A stretch of DNA of 64,000 nt from Campylorhamphus procurvoides (taxonomy: Eukaryota > Chordata > Aves > Passeriformes > Dendrocolaptidae): the NCBI GenBank assembly GCA_013396655.1, contig WBMV01000850.1:496001-560000 (forward strand), written 5' to 3'. The notes beneath the pieces were generated by a model, which was not told the DNA's origin, did not search any database, and saw only the letters and a list, made by a program, of their open reading frames with translations. Within the stretch, counting starts at the first letter, position 1. The number at the start of each line of letters is the position of its first letter. Shown here piece after piece: positions 36,172 to 52,400 of the stretch. A program made the position numbers and the translations under genes.

Positions 36172-36338
36172 AGCGCGGAACTGCGCCCCGAGCGCGGGGC
36201 GGTCACCGCGACTGACCCCGAAATGGGTTTGTTTAAGGCAAAACAAACCCCAGACGGGGTCTCATCCAGGAAAACCTACTCTGGCAGCGGAAAGGCGGGC
36301 TTTCTGAAAAGGACATGAACTCCTGTTTTCAAAGGAAA

Positions 36339-36344
36339 TTTATT
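36339..36344 (-). terminator. LYRM9: LYRM9 poly(A) signal
   Basis: AATAAA on the - strand, about 0.8 kb downstream of the LYRM9 stop codon. Confidence 0.6.
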
Positions 36345-36984
36345 ACGTGTTGCAAAGAGCTGTGAAGGCCTTTGAGCCATACAGCATCACACAGGCAGTG
36401 ACTGCAGCGCTCCGACCGCGACCCCGAACGAACCAGGGCTGTTCTCAAGGCAGTTCAGAGAACAGTGACAGCCCCTGACTTTAATGAGACACCCATTAGT
36501 TCAACCAGCCTACAGAGCAGAGTGAAGATGTGGCCATAGCACAGACAGGCAAGTGGAAAATACTGTGGTTCAGGTTCCAGGAGAGTTCTCATGGTACGTT
36601 CTCCCCTCAGCAGCTCAGGCTTTTGTGTTTGCTACTGGATCAAACCCAGCCCTGTGTTCTGGTCATGTGTCTGCTTCACTCTGAAAACACTTCTGGGGAC
36701 CTCACAGAGTGACAGCTGTCATCAGTGTCACACACACACACCAGCTGAACTCCTCAGTCACCAAAATCCACAGTGACTGATGCAGGGGAACGCTGTCACC
36801 AAAGAACCTGCACAAATGTGCATCACACACTGCTAGGGTTGATCCAGGCCTAACAACAATAATGGAAGAAGTTACTCAAAGCTTACACAAGTTTGGGCTT
36901 TAACTTAAAAGTTTGTGATTATTATACAAGGCAATAGCTTTAACCTCAACTGTGCCTTTTCATTTACAGACTTAAATAGCTTCA

Positions 36985-37060
36985 GAAATATTCATTTAGC
37001 TTCATGACATCCCAGTGAGATATAAATTACTGTATTTGTATTATCTAAGAGAAAACTTCA
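36985..37060 (-). mobile_element. MIR-like SINE relic
   Basis: The + strand has a diverged reverse-complement MIR segment: CATGACATCCCAGTGAGATA, then TGTATTATCTAAGAGAAAACT. Weak; recognised by eye. Confidence 0.33.
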
Positions 37061-37147
37061 GGCAATAATTCTAATACAGAACTGGGCTTGACGGCAAGTC
37101 CTCTAAGGATGTTTACCAATGTCCTTCTTGTCTTCATCCTTCCTCTT

Positions 37148-38845
<1,698 letters not shown>

Positions 38846-40721
38846 TTAAGTGAATTGAGGTTCAGCAACATGTCTTGCAGAAACTTTAGAAACCTCAGTA
38901 TGAAATGAATCAGACCTTGCTGGGCTTATGGACAGATGGGGGTTGGTTGTCATTGATTATTGAAACACTAAGTGTGGAGCTCATGCAAACAGACCACTTT
39001 GTGATGGGAATAGTAACATGTATCGCAATATTTCACAAACAGACCCCCAGTGCAACTTTCTGTAGGTCCCCAAAGCTGGATTGCAGCCCACAGGGAGTTT
39101 CCTGCTCACAAAGCCATGATCCTTTGAGTCCTTCAAATGCTTTCCTTGAGCATCCTTAAGAGTTCATTCACATGGTGACTTTCTAGAATGAGGATGCTCC
39201 TAATTGCTACAAGTAGTGCTGGAATTTAACAATATTTCCTATTATTGTCCTTCTGCCAAGATTTTCAAGGCTTCAGCTTGCAATAACAGAGACAAGTAAA
39301 GGAGAGGACAGGAAAAAACATTATCAGCTTTGAAATTTTCTGTTTTGGTAACAGCAACAAGAAAAGAACAAATCTAAGTTTCACCTCCATTCTATACTTA
39401 AATATTGTAACAATAAGTTCATCCAAGCTCTATAAAGTGCTAATCAAAGACTGTAAATGCCTTGTCATTTAACAGATGGTTGCCATCTGCAGAGAACTAA
39501 ATTAACATTTGGAAAAAAGCACTTTTATACCATTTCTTTTAAGAATAAAGATAATAAATAAGCAACTGAATAATGAAATAGGTGCATGGCATGATTTTAG
39601 TACCTGTTACGTGATATCTACTCATTCTTTGGAATACTTTCTTCTTTTTTTTAAAGTAATTTAAGTTCTTCAGCCAAATTTATTTCAGAGCTTCTCAAAA
39701 TCACTTCAGAAACACTTCAATGAAAACCCTTTCCCAAAGTACCAGTGTGCCCCAGTCCCTGAGGGGTGAGTGATGTGCCCGCAGAGCTCCCTCATCCCAG
39801 GGACTCAGTCCCACCTTGCTCTAGGACTACACCTGACCACTGTTTTCAGCATTTGGAGCTTCATGGGGTGTGTCTGCTCCGGAATAGTTGAGATGTTCTA
39901 CCAGGAAAGTAGGAGAAATGAGGTAAGACTCCAGCAATGACCTCTCCTGAGAATTATTCACAGCCAGAATACGGTTTCCATTAGCTTTCATAAACAATTA
40001 GCAAACCATTCTTTCATCATAAGGGTAATAAGTTGGTTCTCTGCTGCTGCTCCAATCCTCTTGTTCTGCTTGTTTGATTCCAGTTCTGTTTATCCTTATT
40101 TGTTTAATAAAAGCCATTTGGCCTCACACACTACAGGAATTGGATACTGATAAAAAAAAACAAAACAAAAAACCCACCCATATGTAAGGCAGAAAAATAC
40201 TACAAAAATTTAGAAATCCAGACCATGAACGAACTTTTCAAAATGGCTTCAGTCTGTCTAGTTTAAGGCTCACTCACTTTCAAAGCACACAAGATGTGCT
40301 AATTGTGGCTTCAGCTAAAAATTTCAGCTTAGAATACAGATCAAAATACCCCCAGGCTTCAACATGTTAATCTTTTGTTTTCTTCCAATGTTTTTTTCTC
40401 CACAATGTAATTTTCTCTTTGCAGTAAAACCTATGCTGGGCATCAGCTCCATACATTTTTGGTTTGGATTCATATCACTTTTGCCATTCAAGTACAGGAG
40501 GTGATTGCATGCCCAGTAGTCAGCATAGAGATCCTTGCATTCCCCTCCAAGCAGCAGAAAGATAAGCAACTCCAAAATGTGACTCATAATGTATAGACTG
40601 AATCATTCCCTGCCCTTCTCTCCATGAAACATGGAGCAGCAAAACCAGATCCTGCAGTTACAAGCCTAAATTGGGCAGGATGATTCCAAGTCTGTGTCCT
40701 AGTTTGAAAATAGAAATGTCA

Positions 40722-40765
40722 TCACAGAATGGTTCAGGTTGGAAGGGACATTTAAAGCGGGTATT
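40722..40765 (-). mobile_element. Short CR1 3' scrap
   Basis: ATCACAGAATGGTTCAGGTT followed by GGAAGGGACATTTAAAG is the reverse complement of the CR1 3' terminus. Only about 40 bases remain. Confidence 0.75.
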
Positions 40766-43700
40766 GGAAAATAACGTAGATTAATAATGATAAGACGAAA
40801 ACGGACCCATTCCATAATCCAAAGTGTAGACAAAGTTGGGATCTGGATACTAAATCTTCAATTAAGCTTGCCTAAAATAAATAAAATATATGAGAAACAT
40901 CAAAATTCCCTTTTTTTTTAAATGAAAAGCAGTTATGGAATGGAAAAAACTGCTTCGGTGGTAAGTCCTGCTGCTTCAAATGACAAAGCCACAAAGCCAC
41001 ATACACGTTAGACACATGAGGTGAAGAGATCCCTTGTGGAAGTACTTGCCAGGGCATTACCATCACCAACCAGGACTTCCACCAGGTAGTGCTCCAAGTG
41101 AGAATACAAAGCCCATCTGTGCAGCTGGGTGTAAGTTAACCACCCACTCCACTCTTAGGCAGATTAAAACATGTCCATACTCAACTCCGAACCCAATGCA
41201 GATTAGAACTGGCCATAAGGCTCAACTAGTTACTTGCACAGAACCTATGGGAATAGGGTTTATATCATCCAATACAGAAATCTGAAATATGTAGTTGGAT
41301 TCAACTTGATCTGAACCTAAATTTAACTTTGCACACAGGTTTTCTGGGCTAGATCCTCAGCTGGTAAGAATTGGTATAGTTCCACTGACCCTAAGAATCC
41401 GACCCTGTATTTCACATATTCCCACTAAATACTGTGAAACATCCCAAAATTCAATACAGATCCCAAAATACACTTTGGGACTAGAGCCAATTTGTGGAGT
41501 GGAGTTGTTTCTAGGCTTTGATGTGTAAACTCATCATATGTCACTGTGCTCTAATTAAACCTAAGTGGTCCAATAGATTTCCTGTCACAAACACAAAGAT
41601 CCCTCATGTGCTGGGCCTGCTCAGGACAGCTTGCCCCAGCATAAAGAAAAGCAGCTCTGGGGAGAGAGCAAGGAACCAGTCATGGAAACATATGAATATG
41701 GAAAGATTAAACAGATCAATGGAATTGAAAATGTTGTTTCACCAAAGATAAGTAGAAATTTTCCACTGCAGTAATTTTTCATAGGAAAATGATGAGCTGT
41801 TCAATCCAAATCACCTGACAAATACATTTGCACCAATGAATTTTGGGAGGAAAAAAAAATCCTTCACATTCCTGTAAATACTGAACTTTCTGACAGATTT
41901 GAAGATGAAAATTTTCACCATGTCTATTATCAATCCTAAACTGTATGAGGCTCCCATACTCAAATTAAAAAGAAAAATAAATCCTGACTTATGACAGATT
42001 CACAGCTACAAAATCAGTATAAATGCTGTGACATGGACAAGTTTCACAGGGAAGTTTATCACCAATTATCTATGCTTTTCTGAATATGTAGCTTCACTCT
42101 TTGCAACATCATACCACAGCACATGGAAAACTCTATGGCTATTCTGTTAAAATGGCTGTTTAATAAGAAATGATCTCGTGACCTGCCCCACTGTTAAGTT
42201 CTAAGATACTGGGGCGCTGCATGAGCACACCACACCAGAGACTGGATCCTGACAGCAGGTAAGGCTACACTCTGCCTCTGTACACCCCAATGCACTGGAG
42301 AATTTGCACAGTTACTACTGTAATTTGCCCCTTCCTCAACACAATGAAGCACTGTAAGAATCTGTACTGTTGCCTTTTGTTCTAAAAACATCCCTCCTCG
42401 AATCCCACAAACGTTACCATTTTTATCAGCCAAGCAAAAACCCTCGACCTCACAAAATCTGGCTATAATCCTGACTAATGATGTAAATCTCCTTCTGATA
42501 ACTTAAATATCATGCATAGCACAACAAACAAACTATCTCAACCAAGAACTGTTGAGTCAGAAATAAAATAATCTGCTAATTGTGCTTTTCTGGAATGGAT
42601 GACTGTATAATGTCCTAATCAGAAGGCTGAAATCACATTTGCATTTAGATAAAGCCCTGTTCAAAAAGAGACAAGTATAAAAGGAAACAGTGAGACTATT
42701 GTGGCATTTCTCTGCATTGCATAATCATTTATATTCCTGATAATGATATTCAGAGAGTGAAGCAAAGGCTGGCCAAAGCCAATTAATCTTCACTCTGCAC
42801 TGGCAATTGACCCCGTGCACAGCCGAACCTCAAGGATGCAGAGATGACACTATGCCACTGCTCTCAGTTTATTTTTTTTTCTGCTATTGTGACTGTTTTT
42901 CAAGCAAATCCCCACAGTTCAACAGTTAGAATTCTAATCCCTCCAGACTAGTTAAACAGCCACCTAAACTGGGCTCTAGAGACTGGAAGTGTTAATTAAA
43001 GCACTGCAAGAGTTACCTGAGCTGTTGCTATTCCCAGGTTGGCTCCCCTTTCCATCTCTTCCTCCTGTATACAGGCTGGAGATGTGTTTTATTCTTTCAA
43101 AGTATTAAACCTTTAGAATCCTAACCCAGGAATCTATGACTCCCTATCCTAGTCAGACCTCATGATCCCAGGAAAGTAACAATCAAACCATCAAAATAAG
43201 AATGACATTGGAAGCCTCTTGAAACCTCTTTAGCCACAAGACACGCTGGTTCACGTTTTGACATCAGTCCAGGAAGTGACTTGCTGCTACCCAGAAGGAT
43301 TCTTACTCTTTGGTTGCATCCATCCTCCCTTCCAGGTTTCACAGGTTCCCAGCTGGTAAATGCAGTAAAGGCCTGTGAGTCCAGGCTCTGAGTGCCTGCA
43401 GCACACACAGCCCTCTCCACTCTCAGGGACCCGACAGCCCTCCCTGGCTGTGGCACTGTCACATCTTTCCTCATCCCCCAGTAGGTCACGGAGCGTCTGG
43501 TGCGTCCCAGGCAGCGTGATGGGCTCTGCTGCCCCAGGCTAGCCAGCCACTCGGTCACATCCACTCAGAGCCTCTCAACAGCCCTGGGCAAGGCCTGCCC
43601 TGCAGTTCCAGCCCCCCTCGTGTGTGGGTGAGCACATACAATGCTGCAGTCACTTCCCCATAACCACATCTCTCCGGCATGCTGGGCTTTTATTAAGATC

Positions 43701-46344
43701 TGCTGGTTTGATGTGATTGCTTCTGACGAGCTGTGGCCGGTCATTGTTGTGGATTTTGTCCTTTCTAAATACGATCTGCAAAGTCCCATTGCCTGAGTGA
43801 TGATAGCCAGTCCTGTCCTGTTCACTTCTATTTCTGTTCTTCTCCCCTTTATGCTTTGGTGGATGCATGAGGCAGAAGCAGTGTCAGGTGACAGTGTCAG
43901 GGCAGCACAATTTGGGGGCACAGCCCTGCAGCATAAAGTTTTACACAATATTCATAGAGCGCACAGGGGATTCAAAACTGGCTAATGACAGGTCCCAAAG
44001 ATCTGTTTGTTGACAAGGAATCACCACTGTTTGGACACCCTTCATGTATTTCTACAGCATCAGGATCAGGCCTGATGCTATTCAACACTCACCAGTTGTC
44101 TCCCTGCAAATATAAAATTGTAATTGGCCAAACTTGAGGATGACAAGGATTTCTAGAGCTGGGCATAATGACCACTGGTATAAATTAACCAAAGCCACAG
44201 GGCAGATGTCTTACCTTACACCCTGGTTTGGTATCACACAGCAGAGACATGCAATACATCAAACTGCAGGTAAAACACAGAGGCTCTTGCAATCCAATAC
44301 CAGTGAGGAAACATGCTGCCCACGTTGAGGCCAGATTACCCTGTTCTGGATAATTAATAAGCATGCTCAGACTAATTAGAATAATATTCTTTGGAGCATG
44401 CTCTCTAGTGGGAGGACAGCAATCTCCCTCATTTAGGTGCAATCCAAACTTCTCTGCTTGTTTCCCATGACAATGACTTCTGGATCAAAGAAAATTTTGA
44501 AAGGCACAGTCTCAAAAGAACTTTATCTTTCCAGCTGTGAATTGCTCAGTTCAACTGCTGTCAACAGGAATTCTTTCTCAGTGGTCTCATCTGTAAGTAT
44601 GTACCTTTGGGATCATGCCTGAAAGGGAATTGAGCTATATGTGGGTGCCATCAACTTTAAACCAAAACTGCCTTCATTCCTTCCTTTCTTGCAAATATTG
44701 TGTTTTGAAATGTTCCAGTGCTTAGTTCCAGTTTAGCAATCATGGTTCTCCCTACTACTTTATGCCAGTTAGTGCAACAACTTTCTGGCTGAATATTTCT
44801 TATATCACATACTGAAAATTCCAGTTGGGCAAAAACAAGCTACCACAGCTTTTGTTGCAGGACAGATACCGAGTTGGCAGCATAAGGTATGGAAGTGCCT
44901 TTGAAGGGCACAAACATGCTGTCTGATGGATGAACACATTGATTCTACGGGTCAGACAAGCATGGGGAGAATAGTAAGTCTTACATATGGTTTTGTCATG
45001 GTTCCTTACTCAGTTCAGGAGGGACTGAAACTGCTTAAAATTTATTTTACCCTTATGCTTTAAGATGGGCTCATTTTGCTCATGGAATCCAACTGTATCT
45101 TCTTTTTTCTTAACAAAAAAAAAAAAAGAGGAGAGGGTAATGCAAGCAGCTGTCAATGCAGAAAGGGCTCTGCTTAGGGAAGTACAAGAGTTCAATAGGA
45201 CAAAGTCATGTGAAGGTGGAGAGTCAGAATTTAAAACAGCAAAAGAAGTCACTATGACCCACACTGTTGACTAAAGTTTAATAAAAAGTATTGTTTTTTT
45301 TAAACAAAAAATGCCTAACATACACCTCTGAACTTTCCTTTAGTGCAAACATCACATCCTGCCTACAAGGGAATAAACCCTGTCCAGTGTGACCTCTCCT
45401 TTTACTGCTCCCTCAGCATGTCCCTTCCAGCCCTAACTGTGCACATAATCCCTGGACTGGTGATGCTGAGGCTTGTGCCATGCTCTAGTATCTGCAGGAT
45501 ATCTTGCCCTGGAATTGCCCTTCCCAATTCACATTATCCTTCACAGTAGCATCAGAAACAACTTGCTGCTTTGTTATTCCAAATCCACACCCACTAAAAT
45601 TTAGCATCTTCCAATCCTTCACTCTCAATCATAGTAACAATCTGAGCCAATCCCCTCCCTGGCATAAACCCTGTCTGTGGTTTAAAACATTAAACCATGG
45701 ATGAATTTGACCCACCACATCTTGAGCAAAATCCATGTTGTTCCTGGGAACAATGTTAATAAGCAGCAGTATTACAGGACATGCAAGTCTGGGAGCCTTT
45801 AGCCTCTTACAGGGATTGTAACTCGCCCAGCTCCCTAATCAGGGATTGTTCCCATACCAACAGCTAATCAGGGGCAGAGACCACCATGTCTTAGGGACAT
45901 TTCCGAGGTCTTAAAGCCATAGCTCAAGTTTTTCCAAAAACTTCACTGTCACTCTCCATGTCCTAGTCCAGCTCAAAGAGGAAGAAAATAAATTTTTCCT
46001 GAGAAAAACAAAGGAAAGGTCTGGCTAGCAACACAACAGCCTACTGCAAATATATACACACCCTGAACTCTTCAGGACATTTGTTTTTGGCAGTACAGGG
46101 CTTGCTTTTAATTAATTACACACAACACACCAACTCTATTGAGTAACTACACTAATTTATAGCTCTGGCTGAGATGAAGTTAAGGGGGGAAAGGTTTATG
46201 TTTCATTGTCTACCGAGTTAAGTTCAAACTATATTCTCTCTTGATCCGTGTCCAGCTCAGAGCTTTTGCTGTAACAGATCAAAACAAATGTGCCACACAA
46301 GCAGAAAGACAACCCAGGGCTCCTCAATCTCCAAGAGACAAAAT

Positions 46345-46445
46345 ATCTGCGAAAAGAAACTGTGCTCCAGAAAATTAAGCAGCTTGTGCAAAGTCACACC
46401 GTAGCAGAGCTGGGAATAGAAACCTTCCGGTTCTCAAACTACCAT
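46345..46445 (-). mobile_element. MIR SINE relic
   Basis: The + strand has AGCAGCTTGTGCAAAGTCAC, then AGCAGAGCTGGGAATAGAAACC, in the order of the reverse-complement MIR core. This is a very old SINE shared across amniotes. Confidence 0.55.
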
Positions 46446-49400
46446 CTCACACCAGGAATCGTGATGTTGATTCTGTCTTACAGTGATTCACCATTGCATC
46501 CCTGCTCAGAAAGCCATCCTCTGATTCTTAGGAACCTACGTCTTAATTCTTTTTGATGCATGTCAGCTAAACCAGGTTCAATATCCTCTCTATATATGAA
46601 TTTTTATTAATGATTATTCTACATATCTGGCTCTGACTGAATGTCCCTGGGATTACTAAAATATTTGCTCTGTTTCTAAAGTACTGGACATTGATACAGA
46701 ATGCCAAAGTATTCTCTTCCCTTTGCAGCTCATTTATCAACACCCATGTGAGGGAACGAGTGTGGCAGGACAGTTCTGACTGGCAAAAGCACTGGATGGA
46801 AACAAAGCTGCCTTAAGTTTCACCCACGATTCAGATTTGTTTACATTTGGTGAAACCTCAGGAAAAGTGGGATAAAAGCTTTGGTTCAATTGAAGTCATG
46901 TTGTTAACCCTCAGTGCTAATAATTAACTCAATTATGCTGAATTAATTTGATGTAATTACTGGTGATGGTGCAAAGACAGAGGCCCAGAGAAAGTTTGAG
47001 AGACAGGAGGAACAGAAGTCTTAACAATACAAAATACCCCATAAATAGCATCTTTTTTTTTGCCAGAATGAGTCAAAGACACAAAATGAGTTCATTACAG
47101 TCATCTGGCTTCACTCAACCCTCCAAATTACCCCAGTACCCAGATAAATAGCTGTGAAATCCAGCAAGTGCACTAGAATTAGAGCAGGCCTGATGAATTT
47201 GACACAGCACTCAGCACTAGTGTCTGTCCCCATCCTATTATCTAAACAATGCCGATTTAATAATATATTTAAGAGATCCACAATGCATTTCTTTTAACTG
47301 AAGACATTAATTAAGTACATTTTCCTGTTGTACTCTTGTCAGTTGGGTGTTTTTTTGAAGAACAATCTGGAGGATACTTATGGACTCTTTTCATTTGATC
47401 TGCAGTTTTTATCTAGTATTTTCAGACTTATTTAGTTCAAAACTTAATGCTTGAAGACCCTCTACAGGACTGTGCCCTCCCTCTCCACCCTGGAGGGAGA
47501 ACACCCTGCCACACAGCCCCAGAGGGGTAAGTGAGGTGATGCATTTACCAGCCCCAGCACAGCCCCCCCCACGCTGCAGGAGGGTCCAGAAAGCCCGGGG
47601 TAAATCTTTCCTTGCCTTGTTTCCATCCAGCTACACCGTGTGGACAGATTTAGCACCATGGTTATTATTTTCCTGTTGTAAAGAATTTAACAACTGACAG
47701 CATCACTGTATTTAATGTTCTACAGTCCTGAAGGACCAGTGCCATCTAACCATGGAGATCTGGGTGCCTTTGCACTCTGGCTTCCATCTCAAATGCTGCT
47801 TGACTTCTGTCTGTCATAATGCTCTACATACACAAGCTTCTAAACTTCTACTGCATTTTTATCATCCTTGGTGACAAGAACAAAAATATTACCTCTAACA
47901 TCACCAATTGCTTCTTAGGAGAGATTCCAAATGCTTAGCTGTAAGAAATGAATAGTATTTTTCCAGTTTGCTAAGTAGGTGCTGCTTGCACGCCCCCAGA
48001 TCACATCCACACTGAGTTCTGCTGGTTCTCAAACACAGCTGATCTTTCAGAACTCAGTTTAATTGCCACCAGGCTCTGATCAGACTCATCAGTTCAAAGC
48101 AAGCTCCTTTACATGCAAAATTTATGAATTTAATTTCAACAGATCATTTTGTCCCTAGTTCCGAGAGGGCAAAAAGTGTTTTCCATGGGGAAGCTGCTAA
48201 CATTTTCCGAAGAACAATTTCTTAAAAATATTATTTCTGAAGAGACATTACATTTTAAAGTAGTGTGAAGGATTGTTTGAAGTGTCCTACATTTGTTTGG
48301 ACAGCTAGTCAAATATTCTCTGTGCTTATTTACCACAATCTCTTTGGTTTAGTGAGCTGAGTTATTGCTAGAAGGGGAGACAAGGGAGACAACCTCAGGG
48401 AAGGGGCAGGCCCTGTGACAAGCTCGAGGGAAGCACAGCTCCCAGTTATTTCAGCCCTCACAGAGGAACAAGGTGTGGCCTAACACATCCTAAATCTACT
48501 TCACAGGGATCTGACAGTGCAAGGGTGTCTGCATAAACAAGAAGTTCATCAGCCTTTTCCTTCCATCACCCCCTCCTACCCCAGAACTCCCTCTGCCCAC
48601 ACCCCAGCCCTCCTTTGCTGTTCTGCCGTCACAGCCTTGATTTTCCCTTTCATGGATTTTTGCTTGAAAAAGCATCACTGCCTCGATTGTCTATTTTCAG
48701 CCTATATTTAAGAAAACCCTTTGGTTCCATTTGTAGCCACATCCTGTCTCAGCCTCCCCCTCTTTTTGTTCCTAAATATAAGGCTGATGCAATTTGATGT
48801 GACATGACAAAATAGCACATTTGCATTGGCAGAAACTTTCTTTCAGCAGCAGTAATTAAAGGGAGTAGATGAGACATTGCTGAAATTGGTGTTTATTTAG
48901 CCTGGAAATAAAAGGCTTAAAGATGTCTTGAGAGGGATGTTCGAGTGTGTCATGACCATGAAAGTCATCGATGAGTGTCTCCTTCTAGGGGCTTCTTTTC
49001 TGCCAAAGCAAATGGTTGCTCAAACAACATAATCGATTTAAAGAGAGTAAAAAAAATAGATCAGAGCTCTGTAGACCATATTCCTAACCAGTGAAAAGTA
49101 TTTAATGTGTTTCTTGGGATTATAAATAGTACCAGGACACTTGTGGTTACGTATAAAACAAGGTCAGTCAACCTCTAACTTCAGAGCACAAGCTCTCTCA
49201 AAATGAGAAGAGAATTAAGTTCTCATTGACTACAGTGAGAATTAGGTGCTTAAACATGTGAATTTTTGATCTGAGATGCAGCAGCAGACGAAAGGTCTGG
49301 CGGGTGTTCCATAGGCCCCAGGCTTTAGCAGACATAACATGGTTTCAAGTGAAACTTCCTGCTCTCAGGAGCATCTTCCCTCTTTCCTTGTGCACACAAG

Positions 49401-52400
49401 GCTATTCCTCAAAACCCATCTGTGATCAGCCTAAAACCGGCAGCCCACATTTTGAACAGGCTCATTTCCATCCCAACACAGATGGCATCAAGAACAGGGC
49501 AGGCCAGAAAAAAATCAGTTTGCATATTATGCTTCAGTTTTTATGGGTCAGATTACCATTCAAAGCCATCAAAATGGCAACCCATATGTGATGCGTCTGC
49601 CATTGGAACTGAAGTGATACACCATCATAATCTTAACAGGGTTGGTTAGAAAAGGTTTGATAAACCATTAATTAACCTCTGATATTTAAAAGCAAAGACA
49701 TTTTCCTTCTGAGGAAAATTTTGACTTTGGCAGATCAATAAAATAGCTTTAGTGAGTCAAAAAGGAAACGACATTATCCCGTCTTCTTCCCTGAACAACT
49801 GCATCGGCACGGCTCTCTTGGCAGAAGGGAGTTCAGCTTCTGTGCCAAATACTCGCTTCCTCAGTGAGCCAGGTGCAGATGTTGGCTGTGTCATCTGTTC
49901 CAACTTCTTTGTTCTACAAGCCAGAAAATTGTTCCCACAGCTTTGGGGGGAAAATGGGGATATGAAGAGCTCTTTGCATGTTTTCATTGGTGGAAGAACA
50001 TCAGCGGTTTTACAGGCACTCTTGCAGAAATAAGAAATGTGTCTTCAACACCTGTAACTATCAGAGCTGCATCGTAAGGATCTTGAAGGGATGCTGCAAT
50101 GAGGTCGAAGCCATGGCATTGTTGTCAGTGTCCTACCCAGCCCCTGCCGCCCTGCAGTGCCAGCTACAGCTGATTCCCTGTTCTAGGGGGCCTTTATCCC
50201 AGATGCTCCAGAAGCCATGATGCTACAGAGACAGGCTTTAAGGCAGGCAAGTCTCTCCTGGGAGAGTCTATTGAACAGTAAAAGGTACTTAAAATCTCCT
50301 ATTGTTATCATGGCACCTGGAACTCAAACAACTGCCACACTAACAAATAGCCAGGGCCACCATGCTGTGTCATTGCCAATGGGAATTCTTCATTTATAAG
50401 ATTTTTCACCCCTCTGACCTTTCCACGTGATATTTTGGTCAATGCTGATACCTGAGGTGTTTATTCTCAACCAGATACAATGCACGAAGCAATAGAGATT
50501 CCCTCCACCATGCCAAGATTCCTGAGCTAGTTGTAGTCCTGACAGAAGTATGAAAATATTGTTTCCTCTTGTATCTTTACTGGCAATTTGCAATTTGGGT
50601 TCTGCTCCTGGACTCATCAGGATGGCTGGACTGGAGACAGGGCGTTTCTGAATACAAAAGGCTGCTTAGAGATATTTCTCGCAAACATGTACACTCATAT
50701 ATATATCAATTTTCCACCAACTTAATTTCTACCATTTCTTTACGATTGGCATTTTCACCTTTTTCCCTGTGTGAGGCAAATAGGCTCCCAATGATTCCCA
50801 TAAAGCAAACAAAAATTCACTTACAGCATCCAGAGCAAAGGAACTTTAATTATCTTCACAGATTAGGTCTGTCCAAGTCCAAAAGTAAGTGAGACACCTG
50901 CAAAGAAGAATCAATTTTCATTATCTGCTTCTCCCCAAATCACTGCTTAAAGTGCCATCAATAAAGATGTGCCAAGAAGCCAATCCATAGCCCAGTTTAT
51001 CCCTGTGGAATCTGTGACTTTTGTCTGACCAGTTACATCAGACATCAGTGCATGGCCTTGACAGGAACAGGTTATTGCTTTCAGTCATCTGCTCAGAGAA
51101 ACTTTAATACCCATACCTTACAAAATAGTAGAGAGAAATTCCAAAGCACTGAGTGGAACTGAGCTTTCAATATTTCTTGATCATAGTTGATGGAGGTAGT
51201 TAGAGTTTCTAGCACTCAGAACTCAGTACAATGATACAGTAATTACTTTACAGTATTTTTTTTAAACACATTTTAACTGCATGTTCCACATTGCTTCAGA
51301 ATTGCACCCTGCTGGGGTTTCTGGAGGATTCTCATCTGACTCCTAACGGGAAAATTCAGTTGTCTGTTTCCCACCTGTCTGACCTTTCAGTGATCTGCAT
51401 CAGTTTACTCCCCTTCCATTGAGTTTGGCCCCAACACAAAACTGCGTGGACCCAGGAGACAACTGACTGCACACAAGAAACACCTCTATCAAATACTCGA
51501 CTGTACAGTGAGAAAAGGAAATCAACTCATTCTCTAAAGTCAACACTGATTTATTTATTTAGAATCTATCCTAAGTTTGTTGAAGTCAAGAGAATGGATT
51601 GCTCTGACTATCCAAAGTCATCTGGATCAGGTTTTATCTCAAATCCTCTTGCAGAGACTCTCAAAAACTACTTGAAACAAAGTTCTGGAATATAATAACA
51701 ACAGAGACTCCAAAGAGATCTGTTTTGCCTCCCTTTGAAAGATGCAAGTCTTTGAAAAATCTAAGGCAAAACTCCAAACTCCATTTACAAACACACAGAT
51801 CAAAGGTAACTGTTGTCATGGATGACATTTTTTTCTCCAAGTATTAATAGTATCATAACTTGGAGACACGTGATGGTTGACAACAGCCTGGGATGTTCAA
51901 GTTTCGGTATCTAATTTCAGCACTTTTATTTGCCCTCTGAAGGTCATATCAAGGTGCACACTGGCAGATTTCCTGGAACAGGCGATATGAAACAAAGACT
52001 CAGAAGAACAGATGCAGATTTAAAAGCTCATCCTGAGTCTACTGATGCTTTCTAGTTCCAGTATAAGAACTGAACACCAAAAGCTGCCTTATTTTCATCC
52101 ATTATCTAAATGTTCTTTTCTGAGAGCAGACAGGACTACCTTGGCTCAGTCCTGCAGAAAACACCTCTTCCTTAGCATTGTTAATTTACATTTAGCAGAT
52201 CCACCTGCGGTTCACTCTCCCACCAGGACACTCACCTGCCCTTTCACAAGTGCCCTGTCCTTCACTGTTAACTTGTAGCTAAAGTAATACCCGAAGAGCA
52301 ATGAAATTAGCCTCTTAGGCTGATATTCCAACCAGCAGTTACTTCTATAATTCACTTATCAGGCACCTTGGTTCAGAAAGCTTTCCGAATCTACTCCAAA

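Larger units (their letters stand above)
36320..37147 (-). other. LYRM9: LYRM9 3' UTR
   Basis: Runs from the LYRM9 stop codon to an AATAAA at 36339-36344 (- strand). A MIR-like relic may occupy about 36985-37060. Open frames across it show no domain. Confidence 0.65.

Noticed and set aside
35809..36318. Repeat proteins of 130-151 residues on both strands
   Set aside because: They are translations of the 26-bp minisatellite in several frames at once; no start context, homologue or splice support.
43160..43948. Adjacent 134- and 127-codon frames on - strand
   Set aside because: No family motif, no splice structure, and they end at each other by chance. Not supported as a gene.
49304..50220. 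Cluster of 75-95 codon + strand frames
   Set aside because: Overlapping frames without common splice sites or motifs; consistent with chance in unique intronic DNA.
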